From assembly GCA_933228675.1 (NCBI GenBank), contig OW121743.1, positions 109,177,468-109,241,467 on the forward strand: DNA of 64,000 nucleotides, written 5' to 3'. Source of the DNA: Stomorhina lunata (taxonomy: Eukaryota > Arthropoda > Insecta > Diptera > Rhiniidae). Each line of letters starts with the position of its first letter. Position 1 is the first letter of the stretch. A program made the translations under genes and the position numbers. Positions 33,690 to 46,076 of the stretch are shown piece by piece. The notes under the pieces were generated by a model. That model did not search any database, had not been told where the DNA came from, and saw nothing but the letters and a program-made list of their open reading frames with translations.

Positions 33690-36235
33690 GCCGAAAAATT
33701 TTCTATAGAAAAATTTTATAACGAAAAATTTTATGTTTAAAAATTTTTTATACAAAATTTAATATTTAAAAAAATTATATACGAAAACTTTATATTTAAA
33801 AATTTTATGTCGAAAAATTTTATATCGAAAAATTCTATAAAAAAATTTTATATCAAAAAATTTTCTGTAGAAAAATTTTATATTGAAAAATTTTCTAAAG
33901 AAAAATTTCATATCCAAAAATTTTCTGTAGAAAAATTTTATATTGAAATATTTTCTATAAAAAAATTTAATATTGAAAAATTTTCTAAAGAAAAAATTTG
34001 AAATCCAAAAATGTTTATAGAAAAATTTCTATTGAAAAACTTTGTATCGAAAAATTTTCTATAGAAAAATTTTATATCTAAAAATTTTCTATAGAAAAAT
34101 TTTATATCGAAAAGTTTTCTATAGAAATATTTTTTATCGAAAACTTTTCTACAAAACTATTTTATATTGAAAAATTTTCTACAAAAAAATTTTAAATCGA
34201 AAAATTTTTATAAAAAAATTTCTATTGAAAAACATTATATGAAAAAATTTTCTATAAACAAATTTTCTATAGAAAAATTTTATATCGAAACATTTTTTAT
34301 AGAAAAATTTTATGTCTAAAAATTTTTTATAGAAAAATTTTATATCGAAAAATTTTCTATAGAAAAATTTTTTATCGAAAAATGTCTTAAAAAAAATGTT
34401 GTATATTTATATAGAAAATTTAATATCGAAAAATTTTATATAGAAAACATATATATCGAAACAATTTCTATAAAACAATTTGATATCGAAGCATTTTCTA
34501 TAGAAAAATTTTATATCGAAACATTTTCTATAGAAAAATTATGTATCGAAAAATTTTTTATCAAAAATTTTTTTATAGAAAAATTATTAGCGAAAAAGTT
34601 TTTATAAAAAAATTGTATATCGAAAAATTTTAAATTGAAAACTTTTCTATAGAAAAATTTTATACCGAAAAATTTTCTATAGAAATATTGTCTATAGAAA
34701 AATTTAATATCGAAAAGTTTTCTATAGAAAATTTGTATATCGAAAAGTTTTCTATAGAAAAATTATATATCGAAAAGTTTTATATCGAAAAATTATCTAT
34801 AAAAAAGTTTTTTATTGATAAATTGTTTTATAAAAAAATTTTATATCAAAATATTTTCTATAGAAAAATTTTGTATAGAAAAAATTTGATATCGAAAAAT
34901 GTATTTTTATTGAAAAAATTTCTATAGAAAAATTCTCTATTGAAAAATTTTTATTAAAAATTTTATATCGAAAATATTCTATAGAAAAATTTTATATAAA
35001 AAAAATTTATATCGAAAAATTATTTATAAAAAAATTTTTTATTGAAAAATTTTCTATAGAAAAATTTCATATGAAAAGAAATAGAAAATTTTATATCAAA
35101 AAAATTTTCTATAGAAAAAATTTTGTATCGAAAAAATATATATTGACAATTCTTTTTATAGAAAAAAATTCTATGGAAAAATTCTCTATTGAAAATTTTT
35201 TATTAAAAATCTTATATCGAAATTTTTTATATTGAAAAATTTTTTATACAAAAAATTTATATCGAAAAATTTTCTATTGAAAATTTTTATAGAAAAATTT
35301 TATATCGAAAAATTTGATATTGAAAAATTTATTGCAAAATTTTCTATAGAAAAATTTGTATCGAAAAATTTTATATTGAAAAATATCGAAAAATTTTATA
35401 TTGAAAAATATCGAAAAATTTTATATTGAAAAATTTTCTATAGAAAAATTTATATCCAAAAATTTTCTATAAAAAAAATTTATATCGAAAAATTTTCTAT
35501 AAAAAAAATTTATATCGAAAAATTTTCTATAAAAAAATTTTTTTTCGAAAAATTTTATATAGAAATATTTTATATAGAAAAATTTCATATCAAAAAATTT
35601 TTTATAGAAATATTGTCCATAGAAAAAAAAATTATATCGAAATTTTTCTATAGAAAAATTTTGTATAAAAAAAATTTATATCGAAAAATTATCTATAAAA
35701 AAATGTTTAATTAAAAAATTGTCTATAGAAATATTTCATATCAAAAATTTTTCCATAGAAAAATTTCGTATAAAAAAATTTCTATTGAACAAATTTTATA
35801 TCGAAAAAATATATATAGAAAAATTTTTTATTCAAAAAATTTCTATAGAAAAATTCTTTATTGAAAAATTTTTATTAAAAATTTTATATCGAAATATTTG
35901 ATATTGAAAAATTTTCCTTACAAAAAATTTATATCGAAAATTTTTATATCGAAAAATTTATGTCGAAAAAATTTTTAAAGAAAGGTGTTATATCGAAAAA
36001 TTTTCTATACAAAAATTTCATGAGGAAAAATTTTGAATCCAAAAATTTTATATAAAAAAAATTTTTGTTTAAAATTTTTCTACAAATAAATTGTGTATCG
36101 AAAAATTTTCTACACAAAAATTTTATATTGAAAATTTGCTCTAAAAAAAATTTTATATCGAAAAATTTTCTATATATAAAATATTTTTACATCGAAAAAT
36201 TTTCTAAAAAAGTTTTTTACATCAAAAAATATTCA
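33690..36235. repeat. Satellite array 7 (30-bp units with an ATATCG linker)
   Basis: About 85 diverged units, period 30 bp where regular (C of ATCG at 34346 and 34376): TATCGAAAAATTTTCTATAG then AAAAATTTTA. The CTATAG linker makes the core palindromic, so orientation is defined only by the ATATCG part. Several frames (33807-34001, 34688-34927, 35232-35429, 35719-35901) stay open because the unit is a multiple of three; they encode IEKFYIEKFS-type repeats and are not taken as genes. Confidence 0.94.
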
Positions 36236-36405
36236 TGAAAATTTGATAAGCGTATCAAAAGTTATAGGTACACAAAATGTGTATGTTCTGAAAAAACTCT
36301 TAAACAAAACGGACTTTGAACCCCCATAAAATCAGAACCGAAGCGAAATTAAAAATTTTGACGAATTCTAAAAATTTTATGAGCTAGGATAATGTACATA
36401 CGAAA
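36236..36405 (+). repeat. Dispersed repeat shared with 29560-29800, flush with array 7
   Basis: Contains GATAAGCGTATCAAAAGTTA, GTGTATGTTCTGAAAAAAC, CGGACTTTGAACCCCCATAA and GAGCTAGGATAATGTACATA, matching 29560-29760. The satellite ends exactly where this fragment begins. Confidence 0.75.
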
Positions 36406-37988
36406 TAGGAGTTAATGAGGTTATAAATATTCTTCATTTGAAAAATTTTGATTTCACCCAATTAAGAAATATTTAAGAAACAATTCGAAAGATATATCAA
36501 ATATAAAGAATCTGAAATTAAATCTTTCTATACCTTTAAACATTTTTATCTTTTAACGATCTACATACTCTCATTTCCCATTGGACACATTTGAAACTCT
36601 ATTTTACGAATCCAGAGGCTTATCAATCAATTTAAATGTGTAATAAATTCTCTATATACAAACAGCATTTGCTACTAATTAGAATAAAACCAGACGTAAA
36701 GACGACATTAATATATTTCAAGATCTATAAAATAAGAAAAATGTGCAGGTAAATACAAAAATAGCCCAAATAAAGGCGATTACTTAAAATTGAAAAAATA
36801 ACACTGACATAAATCTAAACTTTATTGATTTATTAATTAAGATCAATATCAGACGAAAATAAAAATGTTTTCTTTAGGTTTTACTATGACACTATAAAAA
36901 TTATCTACATACCACAATTTACATAGACATGTAAGTGAATAGTTTACTGACACATTTAGTGAATGTCTCACTCTCTAATAAAGTAAAAGCGGCATTTTCA
37001 TGAAATTTAAAATAAAACAGTAGTTCAACATGAAACTCGTTAGTTAATCGTAAAATATAAATCTCAACGTAACAAAATAGACAAAAAATATCGACTTTTC
37101 GTTTATTATTGAATACCAGCTCAACTGATTAATTTATGGCCCAAAAACATATAAAAATTTCAACATGAGAAAAAAAAAACACACAAAAAATCTCAACTCA
37201 TCATTTAAATGAAATATTGAAGAACTGGCTGAGGGAAATAGTCAAGAGCAACATAACATTTTTACTACCAACTACAAATTTTATATGATGGAATTTGTTA
37301 CAATCGAATTTTTATTAAGGTCTTATAAAGATGTTTCTAATTTTTTTGAGAAACACAAAACAAAGTTATAAAATTTAAAAATTAATTAAAGCTTTGGCAA
37401 TTAATCAATAAATATTTGAACAACAACTACAACAAAAATGATTTGTATAAACTACCAAATTAGCTTTGAATAGAAAACCATTTACTTAAGTAGACATTAA
37501 TAAAGTAAAAATTTATTTAACGGAAATAAACAGATTGTTAGAAAACATAAAAATAAAAAACAAACCAATAAAGTCATAAAAATCATAAAAAATCACAGGT
37601 TGGTCTTTTATTTAGTTCGTGTATCTTAGATCAATCTTTGAATAGAAAATTTAAAACGAAAACCTAAAGTCAACTATTTTTTCAAGTTTTTGTTGTTATT
37701 GGTTATAAATAATATTACAAATCGAATTCAGATTAAAAATTAAATATGCAAAACTATTGATCGTAAATCTCTAAAAATAAGTGAAACAGATTAACCTTTT
37801 TTGGGAATCAAGAAACGAACAAAAAAATACTACACCTAGTATTTTCTACTATGTATGGGTTGCCATTATTTTCTTGGAACTTGAGAATAGAAAAATTTTT
37901 AAAATTTGCTTTTTAGGGTCCAAAATTAAATTGTTAACCCTTTAGTGCTATTTGTTGCTTAAAGGCAACATTGCAAATTTGTACAGTT
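36406..37988. other. AT-rich non-coding stretch
   Basis: No gene, RNA or repeat recognised. Long AT-rich sequence with short homopolymers. Confidence 0.5.
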
Positions 37989-38070
37989 GCTTATAAGCAG
38001 GCGTAGGCATCCCATACCACCAGAAGCCGAAGAATTTTTATGATTTTCCTAAATATCAAGATCATTATAA
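37989..38070. repeat. Dispersed repeat fragment shared with 4133-4206
   Basis: Contains GCAGGCGTAGGCATCCCATA followed by CCACCAGAAGCCGAA, matching 4133-4206. In both places a satellite array begins 120-230 bp downstream. Confidence 0.7.
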
Positions 38071-38204
38071 TCACGTGTCAGAGCAAAGAGAACAGAAAAA
38101 AAATACTCGGCAGAGTTGGCTTTTTTTATACTTTTAAGTTAAATAGGTATTTCTTTAATATGAAGTTCTAACGTTTTAAAGAGAAAAAGTTTTATACTCT
38201 ATTT

Positions 38205-38640
38205 TTTTTTAATATTTTTATAGAAAATTTTTTCCATCGAAAATTTTTTTACCAAAAACTTTCCTATAGAAAATTTTTTAATCAAAAAATTTTCTGTAGT
38301 AAATTATGTAATCAAAATTTTTTCTATAGAAAATTTTTTAATCAAAAATTTTTCTATAGAAAATTTTTTTTTTTAAATTTTCTATAGAAAATTTTTTAAA
38401 CAAAAATTTTTCAATAGAATTTTTTTTTAATTTTTCTATAGAAAATTTTTTTATCAAAAATTTTTCTATAGAAAATTTTTTCATCAAAAATTTTTCTATA
38501 GAAAATTTTTTTATCAAAATTTTTTCTACACAAAATTTTTTTGTCAAAAACTTTTCTATAGAAAATTTTTTAATCAAAAATTTTTTATACAAAAAAAATT
38601 TTGATAAAAAAATTTTTATAGAAAAACTTTTGATAAATAA
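38205..38640. repeat. Satellite array 8 (CTATAG core with TTAATC/TTTATC linker)
   Basis: About 14 units of about 28-31 bp, AAATTTTTCTATAGAAAATT then TTTTAATC. The minus-strand frame 38338-38592 (FLIKKFSIEK repeats) is a by-product. It passes directly into the hairpin satellite that follows. Confidence 0.9.
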
Positions 38641-40690
38641 ATTTTCTATTTTTATAGGAAAATTTTCAAAAATGTCCTATTTTTTTAGGAAAATTTAAAA
38701 AAAAATATCTATTTTTATATAACATTTAAAGGGCTTAATTCAAAAATTTCCTATTTGTCTACGAAGGTTTTCGAAAACTTCCTCTTTTGATAGGAAATTT
38801 TTCAAAAAATTTATATATTTATGGGAAAATTTAAAAAAAAATCCTATTTTTATAGTAAACTTTTTACAAATTATATATTTTTATATAAAATTTCCTATTA
38901 TTATATTAAATTTTTCAAAAATTTTCAATTTTTGTATAAAATTTTTCAAAAATTTCCTATTGTTATAGGAAAATTTTCAAAAATTTCCTATTTTTATAGG
39001 AAAATTGTCAAAAATTTCCTATTTTTATAGGAAATTTTTCAAAAATTTCCTATTTTTATAGGAAATTTTTCAAAAATGTCCTATTTTTATAGGAAATTTT
39101 TCAAAAATTTCCTATTTTTATAGGAAATTTTTCAAAAATTTCCTATTTTTATAGGAAATTTTTCAAAAATTTCCTATTTTTATAGGAAATTTTTCAAAAA
39201 TTTCCTATTTTTATAGGAAATTTTTCAAAAATTTCCTATTTTTATAGGAAATTTTTCAAAAATTTCCTATTTTTATAGGAAATTTTTCAAAAATTTCCTA
39301 TTTTTATAGGAAATTTTTCAAAAATTTCCTATTTTTATAGGAAATTTTTCAAAAATTTCCTATTTTTATAGGAAATTTTTCAAAAATTTCCTATTTTTAT
39401 AGGAAATTTTTCAAAAATTTCCTATTTTTATAGGAAATTTTTCAAAAATTTCCTATTTTTATAGGAAATTTTTCAAAAATTTCCTATTTTTATAGGAAAT
39501 TTTTCAAAAATTTCCTATTTTTATAGGAAATTTTTCAAAAATTTCCTATTTTTATAGGAAATTTTTCAAAAATTTCCTATTTTTATAGGAAATTTTTCAA
39601 AAATTTCCTATTTTTATAGGAAATTTTTCAAAAATTTCCTATTTTTATAGGAAATTTTTCAAAAATTTCCTATTTTTATAGGAAATTTTTCAAAAATTTC
39701 CTATTTTTATAGGAAATTTTTCAAAAATTTCCTATTTTTATAGGAAATTTTTCAAAAATTTCCTATTTTTATAGGAAATTTTTCAAAAATTTCCTATTTT
39801 TATAGGAAATTTTTCAAAAATTTCCTATTTTTATAGGAAATTTTTCAAAAATTTCCTATTTTTATAGGAAATTTTTCAAAAATTTCCTATTTTTATAGGA
39901 AATTTTTCAAAAATTTCCTATTTTTATAGGAAATTTTTCAAAAATTTCCTATTTTTATAGGAAATTTTTCAAAAATTTCCTATTTTTATAGGAAATTTTT
40001 CAAAAATTTCCTATTTTTATAGGAAATTTTTCAAAAATTTCCTATTTTTATAGGAAATTTTTCAAAAATTTCCTATTTTTATAGGAAATTTTTCAAAAAT
40101 TTCCTATTTTTATAGGAAATTTTTCAAAAATTTCCTATTTTTATAGGAAATTTTTCAAAAATTTCCTATTTTTATAGGAAATTTTTCAAAAATTTCCTAT
40201 TTTTATAGGAAATTTTTCAAAAATTTCCTATTTTTATAGGAAATTTTTCAAAAATTTCCTATTTTTATAGGAAATTTTTCAAAAATTTCCTATTTTTAGA
40301 GGAAATTTTTCAAAAATTTCCTATTTTTAGAGGAAATTTTTCAAAAATTTCCTATTTTTATAGGAAATTTTTCAAAAGTTTCCTATTTTTATAGGAAATT
40401 TTTCAAAAGTTTCCTATTTTTATAGGAAATTTTTCAAAAGTTTCCTATTTTTATAGGAAATTTTTCAAAAGTTTCCTATTTTTATAGGAAATTTTTTAAA
40501 AGTTTCCTATTTTTATAGGAAATTTTTCAAAAGTTTCCTATTTTTATAGAAAATTTCCTATTTTTCAAAAATTTCCTATTTTATAGAAAATTTTTCAAAA
40601 ATTTCCTATTTTATAGAAAATTTTTCAAAAATTTCCTATTTTTTTAGAAAATTTTTCAAAAATTTCCTAATTTTATAGGAAATTAAAAAA
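38641..40690 (+). repeat. Satellite array 9: 31-bp hairpin unit, about 60 copies
   Basis: Each unit contains the hairpin TTTCCTATTTTTATAGGAAA (8-bp arms, 4-base loop) followed by TTTTTCAAAAA; the period is 31 bp (39071, 39102, 39133). The left edge (38641-38990) is diverged. From about 39040 to 40290 roughly 40 copies are virtually identical. Then come two copies with AGAGG instead of ATAGG, six or so with AAAAGTTTCC, and decayed units to 40690. The AnTn layout links it to the other arrays, but it is the most regular of all. Confidence 0.97.
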
Positions 40691-41515
40691 ATATATATTT
40701 TTGGAAACAAAGAAAAATGAAATCCAAAGTAAGGTTGCTTCGGTTTTAATAAAGCAATATCTCTGATTAAAGCTTATTTCATCCAAGCCCATTTTACAAC
40801 TCATCAACATTTATCCAAAAAATGTTACGTTGGCAACACTATGCCACCAAAACAACACGCTCAAATCTAATATAGACCAAATGTTTATTTTCAAAGCTAC
40901 TGTTGTATTATATTTTCGTAAGATAACAACTTTTAGAAAATATGAAATCGCATTTTCCTCTATTTTTCATTTTCTATTACATCTTGTGGTTCCTTTCATA
41001 CAAGTCGTACACTTTTTCCTATACTTAAGATAATATGCTAATTTCAAAGATTGTAAACATTTTAAATTCCTGCACACGTGTAAGCCCAGTTGTAAAATAA
41101 AGAATAAGAAAAACAACGGAGCAGCAGAGTCAGAAGCAGCAGCAGCGGTAGAAACCGACAGTCAAATAAACAGAATTTACATCTTAACCAGTCGAAGACA
41201 AAGCACAGGTCATAAATTTATTTCTTTTTGGTTAATATTTATTTTTGTTATTCTGGCTAAGAGTTAAGAGATAAAGAAAGTCAAGTGGCAGATAATGAGG
41301 CAAAATACAACAAAATGTTTTTGCAAAGGTTACAAAATATGAAAAAATACATGAAATTAGGATATTCACAAGGGGTTTTAAGGAGTAGTATTGTTGTATA
41401 TCATTACTTTAAAAAGGCATAAAGGTTTTAGTTTTTAAATAACGGTTTTGTTTTAAATAAAATGTATGAAAATAATGGGTTTCCATTAACAATTATTTTC
41501 GCTTAACTTTCAGGG
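40691..41515. other. Non-coding stretch
   Basis: The open frame 40830-41033 has no recognisable features. A CAGCAG-containing patch lies near 41121-41150. No gene is supported. Confidence 0.45.
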
Positions 41516-41620
41516 ATTTCAAAACATTATAATTCGTATTTATTATGCTTTCAAAACATTATAATTCGTATTTATTATGTTTTCAAAACATTATAATTCG
41601 TATTTATTATGTTTTCAAAC
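41516..41620 (+). repeat. Three tandem copies of a 32-bp unit
   Basis: AAAACATTATAATTCGTATT then TATTATG repeats at 41521, 41553 and 41585, exactly 32 bp apart and almost identical; a partial fourth copy starts near 41612. Confidence 0.92.
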
Positions 41621-41845
41621 ATAGGTTAATGCCTGGTTTTTTATCTGTCTATAGTTAGGAATATTTCTTCTGAAAAAAATTAAATTTACCATGGCTGCTC
41701 TACCAAATATATAAGGATTTATCAATAAATTGTTTATTACAATGATAAATAACACTCCGATAAACAAAAGAACTCGAAAAACGAACTGTTATTCTGATTG
41801 CATCAGTATGTATAAGAGAATTGTTAAGGAGACCCAGGCTTTCTA

Positions 41846-42128
41846 AATTTTCGATTTATGGTTACCCTATGTTTTTGGGCTTCATGCCAGAAGACTTCAT
41901 CTTCAATTTTACGACTACTGTCGCAGCTGTCACAACACAGAAGAGGAGGAGACAGTGACTCATCTTCTCTGTCACTGCCCCGCCCTCTCGACCCCTAGGG
42001 CTCTCAATTTGGGGGCACCTTTTCTGCATGATTTATCGGATCTAGCGAGTATTGACATTCGTAAAATAGACTCATTTATCAGGACTTCAGGATGGCTTTT
42101 TCAGCCTCTCACTGATAGCCTGGAGTAA
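41846..42128 (+). pseudogene. 3' end of a second LINE (zinc-knuckle-like and C-terminal tail)
   Basis: A plus-strand frame without a start codon is open from about 41883 to TAA at 42126-42128. It reads HARRLHLQFYDYCRSCHNTE, then a HLLCHCPAL segment. The Cys-x2-Cys ... His-x3-Cys-x-Cys arrangement and position just before the stop are typical of the C-terminal tail of ORF2 proteins in RNase-H-bearing insect LINEs (R1/LOA/I type). The 3' UTR probably extends to about 42235, where CCTAACCTAACC occurs. It is much richer in GC than the flanks. The rest of the element is missing (severe 5' truncation). It differs from the 21.9-kb LINE family. Confidence 0.7.
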
Positions 42129-42639
42129 TTGCCTTTGTTCTTTTCTTCCAGTCTATCCCTTGCAGGTAACTCAAAGGGACCGATTTTTGGACCCAAATGA
42201 CGCTGACCTACATCGGCTACCTGCCTAACCTAACCTATGTTTACATAGGATAAATCATTGGGCGAGAAAGTATACCACCGTACAAGCAAAAAAAGCTTTT
42301 GGACCGCGAAGCTCTTTCAATTATTGATCTATATGGTTGATTTTTTTTTATTTTGGAATGAGCTTTAGGAAACGAAGAAAAACATGCTTACTTTACCATA
42401 ACAACTCAAGTTATTTCATTTCAAAAATTCGTCTTTTTTTAGTTTTTGACCTATTGTGCATTCAATATTAAACATATTACAGTTTAGGCAATAAAACAAT
42501 GAAAACCATTTTTAAATATCTTGAACCGTTAATGTAGAGAAATTTCCAAAGTCAAATACTTTTCACTGTTCGGAAAAAGTGCATTTTTTCAATTTTTAAC
42601 TTTTTAAGAAGTTTTTTTTGAAAATGAATTATTTATTAT
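42129..42639. other. LINE 3' tail and AT-rich non-coding DNA
   Basis: 42129-42240 is the probable 3' UTR of the LINE remnant. The rest shows no gene. Confidence 0.45.
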
Positions 42640-42756
42640 CTATGAAAAGGGAAAAGGTGGTTTATGACACAAAAACGAAAAATTAGCTAAAAATTTCCAA
42701 AAATGAGCTAATTTTTCGAAATTTTGTTTTTTAAGTCATAACCCACCTTTTCATAG
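42640..42756. repeat. 117-bp imperfect palindrome
   Basis: CTATGAAAAGGGAAAAGGTG at 42640 is inverted at 42756, and the complementarity continues inward to CGAAAAATTAGCT / AGCTAATTTTTCG around a loop of about 16 bases. Arms are about 50 bp. Confidence 0.85.
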
Positions 42757-42969
42757 ACTATGTCACATATATTCATAAAGATTGGAGTTTTCGGATGATT
42801 TTAAACTAAAATTCAAGGCAGTGAAATATTCCCTTTACGTACAGCATTGAACGAAATTTGTCAAATTTTTAACAAAATTTTTATGTTTTCAAACATATAA
42901 CAAAAAAAATCAAGCCGATTTTTCGAATTTTCTTTATTTTTTTATTTTTATTTTCTTTAGGTTTTGGAA

Positions 42970-43473
42970 ATAAAAAGTAGCGCGAGTTCTTAAACGAATC
43001 CAGAAAATTGAATTTTACAAGAAATGCTAAATTTCTATATACCAAAATTTTAATTGCAAAAAAAGGTCAATTGGGTTTTCTTTTTTGAAATTTTTTTAAT
43101 TGTTTTATATAAACAATAAAATAAACTACATAAGCGCAAAAAATTATTTATGTACCTTGAATAGTTTGCAAGAAATTTAAATTAAAATAAAATAATCTTT
43201 TACTTTGGGGAAAAATCTACGAAAAAAACTAAAAAGTGTATTTTTTGCAAAATTTGACTTTAAATTTCTGAAAAACTGTTCATAAATAATTTTTTGCGGT
43301 TATAAAGTCTATTTTGTTGTTTATGTAAAACAATTTAAAAATTTTTAAAAAAGGAAACCCAATTGACATTCTTTTGCAATTAAAATTTTGGTTTATAGAA
43401 ATTTGGCCTTTTTTATAAAATTCGATTTTCTGGATTTGTTTATGAATTCGCGCTACTTTTTATTGTGAAAGTT
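42970..43473. repeat. 504-bp foldback element with arms of about 205-210 bp
   Basis: The left arm 42970-43179 (starting ATAAAAAGTAGCGCGAGTTC) is complementary to 43262-43473 over its whole length at roughly 85-90% identity by eye, with an 80-90-bp loop. Shared inner landmarks are AATCCAGAAAAT, ACCAAAATTTTAATTGCAAA, GTCAATTGGGTTT and GCGCAAAAAATTATTTATG. No transposase is present. It is a foldback/MITE-like element or an inverted duplication. Confidence 0.9.
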
Positions 43474-46076
43474 TATATAAGAATATCAAGAGAATTTGGT
43501 TCCTAATAAAACGGTTTTAATTTTTTAAAACAGACGAAAAATCGAAAAGTTATTAAACTTTTCGTAAACCGACTAGGCCATGTACTACGCACTACCATGA
43601 TACTACTCATGTAAATATTTTTCCAGAAATTCACTATAAAAATTATTTTTTGTGCATTCGAAAAATTTTAACTTTGGTAACAGTTAAATAACTTTTGTAA
43701 AAGTAAACCAAAATCAAAAAGTAAGATCTCTTTTTTTTCTATATAGAACTATCTAGAAGAAAAACTAGAAACAACTTGAAATATTTGCTTTTGGAAAAGC
43801 TTGATCCTTTGACTTTTTAAAATCGCTTTGCAAATGTGAGAGTTGGAGTTACTAAAGTACTAAGACCTACCCGAAAACAGTCTTCTGCGATTATCTCAAA
43901 ATTTTGCAAGTGTTTTGAAATCTTTAAAAATGGTTGTTAGTCCTCACCTATGCCTATAACCCCCACTAGGTCGCTTTCCAAGTCTTTACAAAAGTTGCTC
44001 ATTTGTGACATCGTGTTATTGCTTAAGTTTAAATCCTAGTGTATTACACGTATCTAAAACTTTTGTTTTAAAACAAGTCTTTTAAGCTATACGACTTATG
44101 ACAATACAACCAGGTAATACACCCTGTGATAACCCTAAATACTCTGCAGTAATATATTTTTTTTATAATTTATAATGTAGGCAAAAGGAGTTTCTTTAGT
44201 CAAATTCTATTGGAGTAATGGAAAAAGGTTTAAGCTAAATTATCCATATCTCTTTGCTGTTTGTCTTAAAACACAAAACCCCAGCAATTGCTAGAGAATA
44301 TGAAAATGATTATTATTTTTTCTTAGTTTTCCCAAAATGCCCTCTAGTCACGAGTGGGCAAAACATTTACTTTGTGCTAAACAATTGCCATAAAGCCTAA
44401 AGAATGCTCGTAAACGAAAAGGAAATTCCATGTTTACAACCGGCAAATGCCTCTTCTCTACAGCTCATGATAAATGTTTTGAGTTGGATTTGAAATAAAA
44501 TAATATTTTCCTTTTCCTCAAGTCAAAAAGTTGTGTTTAGTGGCGCTTTTTTCTAGCGGTGTTTGAGAAAATTACCCAAAAAACTTGTTAGCAACAAACT
44601 GGAACTTGTTGGTCTTATGCATTTAATGTTGTATTCAAATTGGTCTTATGGTTGGATTCCAACTGGTAGGAGTTGCTTGAGGTTGTATTCGAATTTTTAA
44701 GGGGTAATTCTTATCAGACCTGTTTAATAATTCTTGTTGGATTCCAACATGATTGAGTTTGCTTTACCCCTGCAACTTGTTTGAGTTGTTTTGGAGTCTG
44801 CGCTTTGTTTACTTTGCAGTCTGGCTGCAAAGTGTTTTGATAGATATTTCTGTGGGGGATAAATATGTATCTCTATCTATTTGCAGAGATCTATCTCATT
44901 AAACTGTATCTAGAACCGTCAGGCCTATTTTCCAAAAAGGGATTCAACTAACACACATACACATAGAGACCCAACTAACTTTACTTAACCTCAACGAAGG
45001 TTATTTTGGCAAAGAGTATACAAAAGTTTTTAAACACTCTTTCGACTCTCATCCATCCTGTAAATCTCCACGAATTTCTCCCAGTGATTGTTTATGTTGG
45101 TTCGTAGTGTCTGCACCGGATACTCTCCCTCCATAAGCAGCATAATCCAATAAGAGTAGCTGGGTTTATACACCTGACCGAGAGCATTTTCTTATGTTTT
45201 TCTTGGATTTTTGTTGTACTTTTTCAATATTTTTGTTTTTGTTGTTTTTGTTTTGGGAAAAAAAGGCTTTCGTCGTATTGTTATGTCGCATGCCCGGAAC
45301 AAAAAAAAGTATCTTCTGTTGGTAACATTGTGTGAATGGCTGGCTGCATGGATAACAACAACTGACGGTTTGGCAAAACAGACTGACTGTTACGACTGAC
45401 GTTGTGGATGGCTGACTGAATGAATGTTTTTGCTGTGTGTATGCTTTGTGTTTGTTTGTTCAGTAATGCTCTAATGAAATTGGTCTCTTTTTGTGGGTTT
45501 ATGTAGAAAATTTCTGCAAAACACAGTTTAGTGTAGACTCCCTGAGGTTTCGGTTGTTTTTAAACTGTGCGTGTGTATAAGATTTTTGAAACTCCGTCGG
45601 TATAACACTCATACAAATATAAAAAAAAATATAAATAATACAAAAATAAAATTGATTTTATATAAATTTTAAAAGAAAATAAATTTTGGCAAATTTTTAG
45701 CTATTTTATACAAAATAGATAAAATTCCTAAATACCCTAGAAAATGTTGATAAAAGCTTGTAAAAGTAAAGGCCAATAATATAAAATTTCTTTGCCATAT
45801 AATAAATGCAAAAAGTATCTACATATAGCCATAAATCATAACACATAAATATTGTTAACCCAAATAAAGTTTTAATAAAAATTTTCCCTAAATTTTCTTT
45901 AATTAAAAATAAATTTAAATAAGTGTTCCCAAAAATATGCTACAATTATCAAATACTTTATTTTAATCAATTACAAAAAAATCTTAAAAAAGTAAATCCT
46001 TTTAAGCAAAATCCCTAATTTTTTTTGTTTAATACCTAATCCCATAAAAAAAATAAATAAATAAAATAAAAATAAA
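43474..46076. other. Upstream region of the probable exon
   Basis: Contains no clear gene. 44580-44830 has TTGGATTCCAAC/TTGTTGG-type words. 45211-45399 (+) is open for 62 codons but carries no domain. The last 100 bp before 46077 are A-rich (AATAAATAAATAAAATAAAA) and could be a 5' leader. No TATA box or initiator could be assigned with confidence. Confidence 0.4.

Noticed and set aside
38641..40690. Regular repeats resembling a CRISPR array
   Set aside because: Units are contiguous with no unique spacers, the sequence is eukaryotic, and no cas genes exist here.
42220..42240. CCTAACCTAACC resembling telomere repeat
   Set aside because: Only two units, at the 3' tail of a LINE stub; the short match is better explained as LINE 3' UTR.
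45211..45399. 62-codon frame with a hydrophobic start upstream of the probable exon
   Set aside because: Hydrophobicity comes from a T-rich tract; no cleavage-site context, no donor and no recognisable similarity.
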